A stretch of DNA of 64,000 nt, taken from contig NZ_GL379774.1 in NCBI RefSeq assembly GCF_000143765.1, positions 186,001-250,000 of the forward strand, read 5' to 3'. The stretch is from Sphingobacterium spiritivorum ATCC 33861 (GTDB lineage Bacteria; Bacteroidota; Bacteroidia; Sphingobacteriales; Sphingobacteriaceae). Every line of letters begins with the position of its first letter. Within the stretch, counting starts at the first letter, position 1. The position numbers and the translations under genes are program-made. The notes under the pieces are model-generated. The model was not told where the DNA came from. It worked only from the letters and a program-made list of their open reading frames with translations, and ran no database searches. This document shows, piece by piece, positions 18,810 through 27,849 of this stretch.

Positions 18810-21800
18810 TTAGCGCAACAGACTTACCCCCATCAATCCCACAATGACATCATTGGCAATCGATTTCAGTTTGAGGCTTTTAAGTTCTTTTTTTGCATCT
18901 AAGGGCAGATCCAGTACGGTTGCAGCTCCTCCGTCAATGCCCCGTTTTGTAAATCCTTTTATTTCTACATATTTCGCTTCACCACCTTTTACTACTTTTC
19001 CCGTTTTCAGATGTACCCTGAGCGGACGCTCCTGTTTCAATACGAACGCATAGGGATCCTCTGAAAAATCCTGTTCTACGGGCCACCAGTTTTCAGGATT
19101 ACGCAAGGCAAGTTCTGCTGTCGTTCCATCTGTATACTGTATCTGTATGACGGCGTTGATCAGCTGACTTTGCATAGGATTGGTCGAACCGGCCATCAGG
19201 AAGTAGGCATGTTTAGCCTTGCCTGACAGCGGAATTTCTTTTTCTGTCGGGAAATTATCCCACTGTGAAGTGAAGAGGATATTATTTTCTTTAGCAGCTG
19301 ATATGCCGAAAGCCAATCCATTTGGAAGGTTAAATACTCCGTTCACAGATGCAGCGCGTAATCCGGCATCATCAATAGTTGCTGTTGTATTCGGATAGCA
19401 CCAGTTTCCGATACCCTGAACAGGCAGCTGCAATGTAGGAGAGGCCGGCCGCGGACTCCAGTATTTATTCTGGAAAATCTGCGTAACAGCATCGTTAAAA
19501 TAAGGCTTCAGATCGACAATCTCAACTTTAGCTGCTAAGGGCAACGTCCAATTGCTATATTGAACGGATCCGAGTGTATCCGTTCTTTCCATTACCTGAA
19601 GGGTATTTGTCCCTGATTGGAATATGGTCATCGGCAACACTATACTGCGGGTTTCCTTTTGGGCCAGTTGAACAGACTGTACTTGTTTCTGATCTATAAA
19701 CAAACTTCCCTCAACCGCTTTTCCGGATTGATTTGTCAGCGTCAGCGTTACAGATGTTTGATCCGGATCTTCTCTTACGGTGAGCGCCAATGGTTCAGCA
19801 ATACGCACATCCACAGGTTGCCACCAGCTGAAATCCTGTTGTTTCACCTTTACAAAGAAAGTTCCCCGATTGCGCTTCCCTTTAATCCGGAATACACCTT
19901 TGCTTATATCCTGACTCCCGAGCAGTCCCTGCGGATCATTTACCTCGAGAATTTGTGCTTTACCGGATTGTAAAGACAGATGTGTTTCTGCTAAAGATGT
20001 CTGCGAATAACTGATATTTTCGAATGCCTGATCTGCCCATCGGATCTGAATATCATAATGATCCGCTTTTGCCGGAGCAATTTCTATTTTGGCTGCTCCT
20101 ACAGCATTTTCAACCATTTTCCATGGCGTTGCTATTCCGTTAACAGATAGCGACAGGATGCCGGTTTTTCTGGCTTTGAGGACCAGTTTTAGATTCATTT
20201 TCTGCTGAAACTTAGGTCTGATCGTGTAGTGTTCCACATTGTTATGGAGTTTAAAGTCAAAATCAATATTCGGACTTTCTAATGTACTGTACTCCCAGCT
20301 TCCAGGCAAGCCCGGCTGTATAGTCAGCGTATCTGCTAATGCATCCGGTAAAATTCCGTACAAGCCTTCAAAAAGAGTTCTGGAAGCTACTCCGATGGGA
20401 TCTGCAAAGTCCCGGTACAATTCACCCCGTTCTGCATCATAGAAAGAAAGCTGCTGAAAATTACCCGGACTGGCTCCGTAGAACATGCTTTCTACAAGAT
20501 TGCTCTTCCAGAGTTCAAAGGCTTTCCCTTCTCTCCCGGCCTGCCAATAGGCAAGTGCTGTCTGCAGATTCTCTGCAAGAGCCACATTATTGACTGACCA
20601 GGTATAGGGTTGCCAGTTTGTTGTGGATAAGGTATAAAAGCCCTGATCTTTCACATCAGCCACACGAACAGGAATATGCGGGATATAATCGTCTATATAA
20701 CGTAATGCCTGATAGGCTTGAAACGAATCCATAAACCGACCATCCAGTGCATGATAGATCGTCCATACTCCGGGCTGATCGTGTAGCAATTGTTCACCTA
20801 GTAAATCCTTAAATTCTGCAAAATAACCTTTGTCTTTGATCCAAAGTTTTGCCAGCAAAGCCTGTCTGATTTTCTCCGCTTCCCGTTCATATGGAGCTGG
20901 ATCTTCTCCCATTACTTTTGCCAGTCGGGCAGCCATCATATTTCCCCGGTAATTATAAGCCGAAGTATGGGTAACTCCTCCTCCTGAATATTGCAAACCA
21001 TCACTGGCCCAGATAGCACAGTAGGCATCATATAATCCATCTCCGTCCATATCAAAATTCCGCTTTTCCCAGGCGAGATGTCTCTTGATAGCCGGCCAGA
21101 CTTCTTTCAGAAAGGTTCGGTCTCCGGTATACTGAAAATGTGTAAACAGCTGATCAAAGAAGACCAGATTCATATCATAATGATGCGGTACTGTATTGTT
21201 ATTCGGATTACGGGAGATATAGCCGCTTGAGAACATAGCTGTACCCATTTTCTCGAGATGCCGGGCCATATTAAGGACTGTATCTGCTATAACTTTTCCT
21301 ACTGCGGGTTCTGTAACCTGTGAATTGACATAACTTCTGAAATGGGTCTCTGCCCGGTCATTCCACCCAAGCGGATTGGCCACATATGCTCCCCTCCAGG
21401 CATTCAGACGCATCCGCCAGGCTACGGCTCCATGCAAATAGGTTGGCGATTCCCAAATCCCGTCTGCGGCAAGTGCAAGCGCACTTCCTAACGTATTGAT
21501 ATGTTCATCCGGCGTGTGCAGTCGTATACGTCCGGCTAATGTCTGTACTTTATTTTTACTGTGATCAAATAGTTTCTGAAGAGAGATCTGTGGTGCTTTT
21601 GCCCCCTTACCTTGTCCACGTTGGATAGCAATATAAGTAGTGGAAGTTTGATTCAGTTTATATTTTGCGGCTATCGCCGGAGTTATTGAGGCCTTACTGG
21701 TCCACAACTGGTTTACATCTTTCAGTGCAGAAGCATTGATCAGTCTGATCTCCGGTTTTCCGGAAAAAGATCCGGCCAGATATTGCAGTTCACCCTTTTT

Positions 21801-22427
21801 ATTGGGGTAGGATACCTGAAAATTATTTTTATTGATCTGGTAGGTATTGTGTTCACAGTACTCCGGCAAGAGATAAAAACTCGATTCCGGATCTGCTCCT
21901 ATATCTCCTGCGCGACTGAATGTCTTTCCGCTCGCACCTCCGTATACAGCGATCAAGGCTATTCCGTCAGGCACATTTTTGGATTTCACTTCCACGATCA
22001 TCCCCTCTTCATCCGCCTGAGCCAATACGGTGATCTGCAATTGCCCTCCGCGCAATGCGTTGTCATTGATCGTATAGACCATGCTTCCGGAAGCATAACG
22101 CACATCTGCCAGTTGAAGGTCATCAAACCGGATCATTTTGTCACCCGATTGGAGCACAAACTGCAGATTGCCCCCCATACCGGGCATATACAAGGCAAAT
22201 TCGGGACGATCCCCTGCTTCTACGCGAAAGGCCGTATTCGTACCATACAAAGCACGATTAAACTTGCGTGTACCTTTTACCAGTACGATATCCTGACCAT
22301 CAGGGCGGTAGTGTAAGGTCCGTTCTTTTCCGTGCCAGTAATCTGCTGTTTGACTAAAGGCAACAGGAGCCCACAAGGAAGCCCCCGTCACCAATAATCC
22401 AACAATATGTATCTTTCTGAATCTCAT
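18810..22427 (-). CDS. DUF4450 multidomain protein with central alpha-toroid hydrolase-like domain
   Basis: A 1205-residue exported protein. The N-terminal 200 or so residues match my memory of DUF4450 in Bacteroidota (WHGKERTLHYRPDGQD, KFNRALYGTNTAFRVEAGDR, EFALYMPGMGGNLQF). The middle (about 300-740) looks like an (alpha/alpha)6 domain resembling GH78/GH63-type barrels: YLHGAVAWRMRLNAWRGAY, NFDMDGDGLYDAYCAIWASD, GGGVTHTSAYNYRGNMMAAR. Then come two or three beta-sandwich domains and a C-terminal NPENWWPVEQDF region. Asp and Glu residues in the DMDGDGLYDAY and SAYN stretches are candidate catalytic residues. It starts 2 bp before the stop of the GH28 gene upstream would end, so it is tightly coupled. 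Enzymatic function is not established from sequence alone. Confidence 0.65.
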   Translation of the reverse strand: MRFRKIHIVGLLVTGASLWAPVAFSQTADYWHGKERTLHYRPDGQDIVLVKGTRKFNRALYGTNTAFRVEAGDRPEFALYMPGMGGNLQFVLQSGDKMIRFDDLQLADVRYASGSMVYTINDNALRGGQLQITVLAQADEEGMIVEVKSKNVPDGIALIAVYGGASGKTFSRAGDIGADPESSFYLLPEYCEHNTYQINKNNFQVSYPNKKGELQYLAGSFSGKPEIRLINASALKDVNQLWTSKASITPAIAAKYKLNQTSTTYIAIQRGQGKGAKAPQISLQKLFDHSKNKVQTLAGRIRLHTPDEHINTLGSALALAADGIWESPTYLHGAVAWRMRLNAWRGAYVANPLGWNDRAETHFRSYVNSQVTEPAVGKVIADTVLNMARHLEKMGTAMFSSGYISRNPNNNTVPHHYDMNLVFFDQLFTHFQYTGDRTFLKEVWPAIKRHLAWEKRNFDMDGDGLYDAYCAIWASDGLQYSGGGVTHTSAYNYRGNMMAARLAKVMGEDPAPYEREAEKIRQALLAKLWIKDKGYFAEFKDLLGEQLLHDQPGVWTIYHALDGRFMDSFQAYQALRYIDDYIPHIPVRVADVKDQGFYTLSTTNWQPYTWSVNNVALAENLQTALAYWQAGREGKAFELWKSNLVESMFYGASPGNFQQLSFYDAERGELYRDFADPIGVASRTLFEGLYGILPDALADTLTIQPGLPGSWEYSTLESPNIDFDFKLHNNVEHYTIRPKFQQKMNLKLVLKARKTGILSLSVNGIATPWKMVENAVGAAKIEIAPAKADHYDIQIRWADQAFENISYSQTSLAETHLSLQSGKAQILEVNDPQGLLGSQDISKGVFRIKGKRNRGTFFVKVKQQDFSWWQPVDVRIAEPLALTVREDPDQTSVTLTLTNQSGKAVEGSLFIDQKQVQSVQLAQKETRSIVLPMTIFQSGTNTLQVMERTDTLGSVQYSNWTLPLAAKVEIVDLKPYFNDAVTQIFQNKYWSPRPASPTLQLPVQGIGNWCYPNTTATIDDAGLRAASVNGVFNLPNGLAFGISAAKENNILFTSQWDNFPTEKEIPLSGKAKHAYFLMAGSTNPMQSQLINAVIQIQYTDGTTAELALRNPENWWPVEQDFSEDPYAFVLKQERPLRVHLKTGKVVKGGEAKYVEIKGFTKRGIDGGAATVLDLPLDAKKELKSLKLKSIANDVIVGLMGVSLLR

Positions 22428-22429
22428 CT

Positions 22430-23851
22430 CTACTTTCCTGCAGGAGCCTCTGTTTTTACGCCGTTAATAATTACATTTTCAAATATGATATTGTCCAGAT
22501 AATCCACTTTATACGGTTCTTTCACACCATTGATATCACAATTGACCATACGGAAATTTTTAATGGGTGAACTTTCGTATGCTGCTGACATCAATGCATA
22601 TCTGCCGCCTTTCTTAACGTGCATATTCTCTACCCATACATTGCGGATTGTAGGGATATGATCACCTGGTTTTTCGTAAAACATATTGAATTTGACAGCA
22701 GCTTCCTTATATGTTCCTACTTCTACATCTTTCATAAAGACATTTTCGATAATACCTCCGCGGCTGGAGCTTGTTTTCAACCGAAGGATACGGTCCAGAT
22801 TAGGACTGTCCATCTTATTATTCAGCGCATAAATATTACGGGCTCCGCCAGCGATTTCGCTACCGATAACGACACCTCCGTGTCCGTCTTTCATAATACA
22901 ATTTTCAATGATATGATTCTCAGCGGGACGGCCGATGTTGCGTCCGTCCTCATCTCTTCCGGATTTGATCGCAATACAATCATCTCCTGTATCAAAATAA
23001 CAGTCTTTTATAAGTACATTTTTACAGGCTTCCGGATCACAACCGTCATTGTTTGGTCCATGACTAATCACTTTAACGCGTTCTATAGTTACGTTTTCAC
23101 ACAATACAGGATTCAGATTCCACATCGGCGAATTAATCATCCTGATATCTTCGATCAGGATATTTTTACAATTGTAAGGCTGTACAAAATTGGGTCTCAG
23201 GTACTGTCCGTCTCCGAATACACGCTGCTTAGCATCGACTTCCTGATGCATCATTGTATGCAGTCTGGCTCTTGCAGGTTTTTGTTCTCCGCTTCTGGAT
23301 TCGTTCCATCCATATTTACGGGCTCCGCACCACCACCACCAATTATCATTATCCGAGTTTCCGTCTAATGTTCCCTTACCTGTGATCGCAATATTTTCTT
23401 CCCCATACGCATAGATAAAGGAAGAATAGTTCATACATTCCATCCCTTCCCAACGCGTAAATACAATAGGATAATCCGAACTGTCGCGACTAAACAAAAT
23501 AGTAGTACCATCTGTGAGATGCAGATTGACATTGCTTTTGAGGTAAATAGCACCTGTCAGAAAAACACCGTTAGGCACCACAACTCTGCCTCCGCCTTCA
23601 GCATGACATTTTTCTATAGCCAGCCGGAATGCTTCTGTATTCTTGGTCACACCATCTCCTTTCGCCCCGAAGTCGGCAATATTGTAATCCTTATTTTTAA
23701 ATGTAGGTCTGACAATGATTTTTCGCAATGCTTCGATTTCCTGTAAGGGCTGCGAAACATCGGTCCAGACTTTTTCCTGTGCAGATGCAGTGTGCATGAT
23801 CAGCATGCAGACAGCAACGGCTATGATATTGAGGTTAAATATATTCTTCAT
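22430..23851 (-). CDS. GH28 polygalacturonase-family enzyme with complete catalytic set
   Basis: A 473-residue exported right-handed beta-helix glycosidase. Signal peptide ends TASAQ. The pectate-lyase-like start YNIADFGAKGDGVTKNTEAF is present. All four GH28 motifs can be read: NNDGCD (268-272, Asp269 and Asp272 region), GDDCIAIKSG (Asp290, Asp291), GHGG (323-326, His324), and RLK (357-359). Family members hydrolyse polygalacturonan or RG-I backbones by inversion. A Trp-rich insert (NWWWWCGARKYGW, about 170-182) may shape substrate binding. The exact bond is not shown; the operon context favours RG-I or its galacturonate ends. Confidence 0.9.
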   Translation of the reverse strand: MKNIFNLNIIAVAVCMLIMHTASAQEKVWTDVSQPLQEIEALRKIIVRPTFKNKDYNIADFGAKGDGVTKNTEAFRLAIEKCHAEGGGRVVVPNGVFLTGAIYLKSNVNLHLTDGTTILFSRDSSDYPIVFTRWEGMECMNYSSFIYAYGEENIAITGKGTLDGNSDNDNWWWWCGARKYGWNESRSGEQKPARARLHTMMHQEVDAKQRVFGDGQYLRPNFVQPYNCKNILIEDIRMINSPMWNLNPVLCENVTIERVKVISHGPNNDGCDPEACKNVLIKDCYFDTGDDCIAIKSGRDEDGRNIGRPAENHIIENCIMKDGHGGVVIGSEIAGGARNIYALNNKMDSPNLDRILRLKTSSSRGGIIENVFMKDVEVGTYKEAAVKFNMFYEKPGDHIPTIRNVWVENMHVKKGGRYALMSAAYESSPIKNFRMVNCDINGVKEPYKVDYLDNIIFENVIINGVKTEAPAGK

Positions 23852-23865
23852 GTTAGATTACGGGC

Positions 23866-25311
23866 TTATAGGTTAATATTCTCTGTATCTTCAAGTACGA
23901 CCTTCGTACCATCCTGAGCAGTTACTTTTACATTTTTCAGCTGCCAGTTTTTGGCATGGCGGATCACGCCTGCAGTCTTTGCAGTGATAGCTACATTTTC
24001 AAGGCTGAATTTTTGTAAGGGGTTTTCCTGTAAACCGTCTACATTGATAGCACGCTGTGCAAATTTCACAAAGACATTTTTGATCTGTATATTCTGAAAT
24101 GTTGGAATTCCTTTGCTGGCAGGCTCTACAGGAGTCACCATCTTTTTCCAATGCTCCGGTACTTTATTGATGTCATATCCGGCCGGAAGTTTGGAATAGC
24201 TGTAAGAAGGGTTCCAGTTTGGAGTAACCTCAAATGCCGTTCTGACACTGTCCATCTGTATATTTTCGAGCAGAATATCTTCCACGACCCCACCCCGGTT
24301 TCGCGCTGATTTGAGACGAATTCCGACTTTAGTACCGTGTGCTTTGAGATTACGTGCAATAATGTGGCGCATACCACCGGAAGTCTCACTGCCGAAGGTA
24401 ATCAGACCATCTCCCTTACGGGATATACAATCGGTGATAAGGACATACTCGGTCGGTCTGTTGACCCGCAGGCCATCCCAGTCACGACCGGATTTAATAC
24501 AGAAATTATCATCATTGCAATCTATGTCTGCATTTTGTATACGGATCCATTTGGAGGAATCAATATCAATACCATCTGTACTCGGACCGATACCATTAAT
24601 ATTATTCTTAATAATAATCCCGTCCACGGTGACATATGAAGAGTAAAGCAAATGAACCGTCCAGAAACCTGCCTGTTTCAATGTCACGTCTCTGATAATG
24701 ATATCTTCACTTCCGTCTACAATCACAGTGCGCGGACGCTGTGCATCATAATCTACAATCCATCTCAATCCTTTCTTATCATATTCCGATCTCAGCTTCC
24801 AGTACGCATCCCAGAATGGCTTCCCCTGTCCGTTGATAATTCCCTTTCCTGATATTCCGGCTTTTTGCTGCCCGTTGATATTCACAAGAGCCGCTGGCCA
24901 GATCATTTCTATGCCGGCCACACGGGTATTGATTTGAGGATAATCTTCCAAAGACTGGCTACCTAAGAGCTCTACTCCTTCATCTACATGCAGAAATACA
25001 CCGGATTTGATAAAAACAGAACCCGTCAGGTATTTGCCCGGACGGAATTGCACCTTACCTCCGCCTTTTTTTGCACAGGCATCTATAGCCTGCTGAATAG
25101 CTTTTGTGCTTATGGTCTTTCCATCTTCCCTGGCTCCAAAGTCGTTGGCATATACAACAGCTTTCCCGACTTTAAAATTTCTTGCGCCTACTTTGTCCAC
25201 CCAGCCCGGGTCTGATGTAGCAAAAGCTGTGAATGAAACAAATACCAAAAGGATGCCCATCAGCATGGCTTTTGGAGCAAGGACTCTCGGATTACATTTG
25301 AATACGTTCAT
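23866..25311 (-). CDS. GH28-family enzyme with Asp in place of the GHG histidine
   Basis: A 481-residue exported beta-helix protein with signal peptide ending FAFA. Motifs: STDGIDID (244-251, Asp246 and Asp249), CNDDNFCIKSG (265-275, Asp267 and Asp268), and IRLKS (331-335, Arg332 and Lys334). The third motif, normally GHG, reads KGDGLITFGSE (299-309), so the conserved His is Asp301. Rhamnogalacturonan hydrolases are known to lack this His, so altered specificity rather than loss of activity is the likely reading. It lies 36 bp after the GH43-like gene and 14 bp before the next GH28 gene. Confidence 0.87.
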   Translation of the reverse strand: MNVFKCNPRVLAPKAMLMGILLVFVSFTAFATSDPGWVDKVGARNFKVGKAVVYANDFGAREDGKTISTKAIQQAIDACAKKGGGKVQFRPGKYLTGSVFIKSGVFLHVDEGVELLGSQSLEDYPQINTRVAGIEMIWPAALVNINGQQKAGISGKGIINGQGKPFWDAYWKLRSEYDKKGLRWIVDYDAQRPRTVIVDGSEDIIIRDVTLKQAGFWTVHLLYSSYVTVDGIIIKNNINGIGPSTDGIDIDSSKWIRIQNADIDCNDDNFCIKSGRDWDGLRVNRPTEYVLITDCISRKGDGLITFGSETSGGMRHIIARNLKAHGTKVGIRLKSARNRGGVVEDILLENIQMDSVRTAFEVTPNWNPSYSYSKLPAGYDINKVPEHWKKMVTPVEPASKGIPTFQNIQIKNVFVKFAQRAINVDGLQENPLQKFSLENVAITAKTAGVIRHAKNWQLKNVKVTAQDGTKVVLEDTENINL

Positions 25312-25347
25312 GATATAGTTGTTTTAATAGGTTACGATTTGAAAAAA

Positions 25348-26442
25348 TTACCAGATTTGGTTTGATGTACAACGGAAAACCATTGCGGAAGAAGTATTAT
25401 ATTTTCCTCCCTGAGACGCTCCGAACAGCCATTCGGGCTGATTCTCTTTATTTAACAGCAGCATGGGACGTTCCAGCCGGCCGACACGTTTGAGAGATGC
25501 CGGATAAGGCCCTTCTTTGGTATAAGTGGTCACCGCTTTAAAAGCCAGTGCAGGTTCAGACCACTTCTTACCATCAGCAGACCGCATCAATAATCCGTCT
25601 TCGTGACTCTGAACACCCATATCCCGGGCAATCATATAAAATACTCCCTTTTCGATCCAGACAAAAGCATCTTCAAACTGCGCATTCCCTCCTTTTGCAG
25701 AGAAATCAATAACAGGATTCTGCGCATATTTTTTAAAAGGCCCCTCCGGAGAAGATGCAACGGCTAATCCATATTTACGATTACCACGTATGGCCCCTTT
25801 CTCTGCCAGATAGTCGGCTGTGTTCCAGGATTTGTAAAAAAGGTAATACGCTTTATCCGCTGTTTGTATTACTGTAGGGTTCGTTGTACAATGGTCATCC
25901 CAGCTCCCTTCTTCCCCTGCTTCTAAAATCGGCTGATCTGTACGCTTCCACGGTCCATCCAATGATTCAGCGGTGGCCAGACCTATTCTTTTGGTATTGG
26001 TCTTACCGTTAGAATTACCCATATAATAGAGGTAATACGTATTATTGAACCGGGTTATTGACGGATTATGACAAGTAGTAGCATCCCAGTAACCGGCTCC
26101 ACGCGGAGCAAGTACTGTTTCTTTTACAACAAAAGGCTGATCCGGTGCAGATGCTGTCGCATGTACAATCTCTGATCCTTTGAGCCAGCCACCCATTCCC
26201 AATTCCTGCTTCCATCTGGAAAAGAATATATGCACCTGACCATCGTTAGCATAGATCGGTGAACTGCACCACACATAGTAGCCTTCCAGTTCCAATGCAC
26301 GGCCAATATATTTCAATCCTTTTGAAAAGGCTGATTCCCTTAATTTTAAAACAGAGATTTGTCCCAGCACTGTAGTATGACAAGCGATCAACCCAAGTGT
26401 CTGTGCAAAAAGTGTTAAAAATTTCTTTCTGTTGTAAATCAT
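25348..26442 (-). CDS. Exported five-bladed beta-propeller glycosidase, GH43-like
   Basis: About 364 residues from the ATG at 26442, chosen because it opens into a signal peptide (MIYNRKKFLTLFAQTLGLIA); an ATG at 26472 adds ten residues before it. The sequence repeats propeller blades with WCSSPIYANDGQVHIFFSRW, WDATTCHNPSITRFNNTYYL, WDDHCTTNPTVIQTADKAYY and FEDAFVWIEKGVFYMIARDM. The His-Asn-Pro and Glu-Asp-Ala positions resemble those of GH43/GH32-type propellers. Family assignment is therefore clan-level. It is the first gene of the enzyme operon. A role in removing arabinose or galactose side chains of RG-I is a guess. Confidence 0.68.
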   Translation of the reverse strand: MIYNRKKFLTLFAQTLGLIACHTTVLGQISVLKLRESAFSKGLKYIGRALELEGYYVWCSSPIYANDGQVHIFFSRWKQELGMGGWLKGSEIVHATASAPDQPFVVKETVLAPRGAGYWDATTCHNPSITRFNNTYYLYYMGNSNGKTNTKRIGLATAESLDGPWKRTDQPILEAGEEGSWDDHCTTNPTVIQTADKAYYLFYKSWNTADYLAEKGAIRGNRKYGLAVASSPEGPFKKYAQNPVIDFSAKGGNAQFEDAFVWIEKGVFYMIARDMGVQSHEDGLLMRSADGKKWSEPALAFKAVTTYTKEGPYPASLKRVGRLERPMLLLNKENQPEWLFGASQGGKYNTSSAMVFRCTSNQIW

Positions 26443-26556
26443 TAGAAAATCCGGTTTACCAGTTGTTAGCAAAAAACAATGTTTCCATTTTTCCTTTGCT
26501 GTATCAATTTTTTGATTGGTTATTTACCGCAAGATAACCCACCTTGCATAAAACAG

Positions 26557-26574
26557 CATCCTGCACCATCCTGA
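26557..26574 (-). promoter_or_regulatory. Direct-repeat operator candidate upstream of the RG-I enzyme operon
   Basis: The block CATCCTGCACCATCCTGA has ATCCTG half-sites at 26558-26563 and 26568-26573, spaced 10 bp, matching 8657-8674 at 16 of 18 positions. It lies about 115 bp upstream of the first enzyme gene, which starts at 26442. The shared element suggests one activator for both the transporter and the enzyme operons. Confidence 0.55.
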
Positions 26575-26622
26575 ATTTCGATCTCCGTCACATTACTTTT
26601 ACAGAAGGGAGATAATCAACTA

Positions 26623-26657
26623 AAAAAGGCTGATTCAAATGATGAATCAGCCTTTTT
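26623..26657 (-). terminator. Intrinsic terminator after the rhamnose operon
   Basis: A perfect 15-bp inverted repeat (AAAAAGGCTGATTCA at 26623-26637 and its complement at 26643-26657) with a 5-nt loop sits 22 bp past the stop of the lactate oxidase gene. Its T-rich end on the minus strand makes a strong terminator that separates the rhamnose operon from the RG-I enzyme operon. Confidence 0.88.
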
Positions 26658-26679
26658 ATATTTTGTAATATGTTTACAA

Positions 26680-27846
26680 CTATTTGATCAGAGAGTGCGG
26701 AAAATCTACTATTTTTTCACAAGAGATCTGTTCCATCACCTGCTTAAGCTGCGCTTTAAACATGGCAATAGTATGATCGCCTCCTTTGGTTCCTAAAGCT
26801 CCCACACCATACATAAATGGCCTTCCCATAAAAGCAAATTCGGCACCGCTTGCCAGAGCACGGCCAATATCCGGACCTGAGCGAAGTCCGCCATCCATCA
26901 TGATAGTGATCTTATTTGTAAATTCCGGATCCTTCGCTAATCGCTGTAATGATGCAATCGATGATTCTCCGGCATCAACCTGACGTCCGCCATGATTCGA
27001 AACGATAACTCCGTCTACACCCATCTCTATACAGGCTCTCATATCTTCTTCCGTCACAACTCCTTTCAATACAAGTTTACCTTTCCACATATCACGTATA
27101 GCTTTGATCTTTTCAATATCTACACGTCCTGTGAATGTACGGTTCATAAACTGTCCCAGCTGACTCATATTAAGCCCCTTTTCCATATATGGCTGTAAGG
27201 TTGCGAAACCCGGAATACCGTGTCTCAGCGTTTCAATACCCCATACGGGACGGATAGATGCCTGAAATATATTGCTGATATTCATTTTAGGCGGCATTGA
27301 AAGACCACTTTTGATTTCTCTGTAACGCAAACCGAAAGAAGGTACATCTATAAGAACAACTAACACAGGACATTCTACATCCTGCAATCTTTTGATAATA
27401 TCGTCACGTAATCTGTTTTCGGTCGGATGGTACAACTGGAACCAGGCTTTACCACCGGATACTTCCGCAATACGTTCTATACTACTTGTCGAAACGGTGC
27501 TGAGGATGTAAGGTACATTGTGTTTGGCCGCAGCCTTCGCCAGAATTTCCGGAGCATTAGGCCACATCAGTCCTTGCAGACCGATTGGAGAAATACCGAA
27601 AGGAGCATCATATTTATGTCCGAAAATCGTGGTAGACATATCGATTCCGTTATACTTCTGCAGATAGCTTGGCTTCAACAGAATATCTTCAAAGTCACGT
27701 TCGTTTCTTCTCAGATTGACTTCTTCGTTACATCCTCCCTCCAGATAATCAAAGGCGAATTTAGGAATACGCTGTTTTGCTCTTTTCTTTAAATCAGCAA
27801 CTGAAGGATATCTAGGATCGTATTTTAGTAAATTAGGACTTTCCAT
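26680..27846 (-). CDS. lldD: FMN-dependent L-lactate dehydrogenase/alpha-hydroxy-acid oxidase
   Basis: A 388-residue TIM-barrel flavoprotein of the LldD/glycolate oxidase family. N-terminal AFDYLEGGCNEEVNLRRN, PFGISPIGLQGLMWPNAPEI, LVLKGVVTEEDM (barrel Lys) and the catalytic SNHGGRQVD (283-291, His285 and Arg288) are all present, then DGGLRSGPDIGRALASGAEF for FMN phosphate. It lies 4 bp after rhaB, so it belongs to the rhamnose operon. RhaEW yields L-lactate from L-lactaldehyde, and this enzyme would oxidise it to pyruvate with electrons passing to the membrane. Lactate as substrate is inferred from context; other 2-hydroxy acids are possible. Confidence 0.87.
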   Translation of the reverse strand: MESPNLLKYDPRYPSVADLKKRAKQRIPKFAFDYLEGGCNEEVNLRRNERDFEDILLKPSYLQKYNGIDMSTTIFGHKYDAPFGISPIGLQGLMWPNAPEILAKAAAKHNVPYILSTVSTSSIERIAEVSGGKAWFQLYHPTENRLRDDIIKRLQDVECPVLVVLIDVPSFGLRYREIKSGLSMPPKMNISNIFQASIRPVWGIETLRHGIPGFATLQPYMEKGLNMSQLGQFMNRTFTGRVDIEKIKAIRDMWKGKLVLKGVVTEEDMRACIEMGVDGVIVSNHGGRQVDAGESSIASLQRLAKDPEFTNKITIMMDGGLRSGPDIGRALASGAEFAFMGRPFMYGVGALGTKGGDHTIAMFKAQLKQVMEQISCEKIVDFPHSLIK

Positions 27847-27849
27847 GGA

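Noticed and set aside
22619..23368. A 249-codon plus-strand frame opposite the first GH28 gene
   Set aside because: Antisense shadow; GH28 catalytic motifs lie on the other strand.
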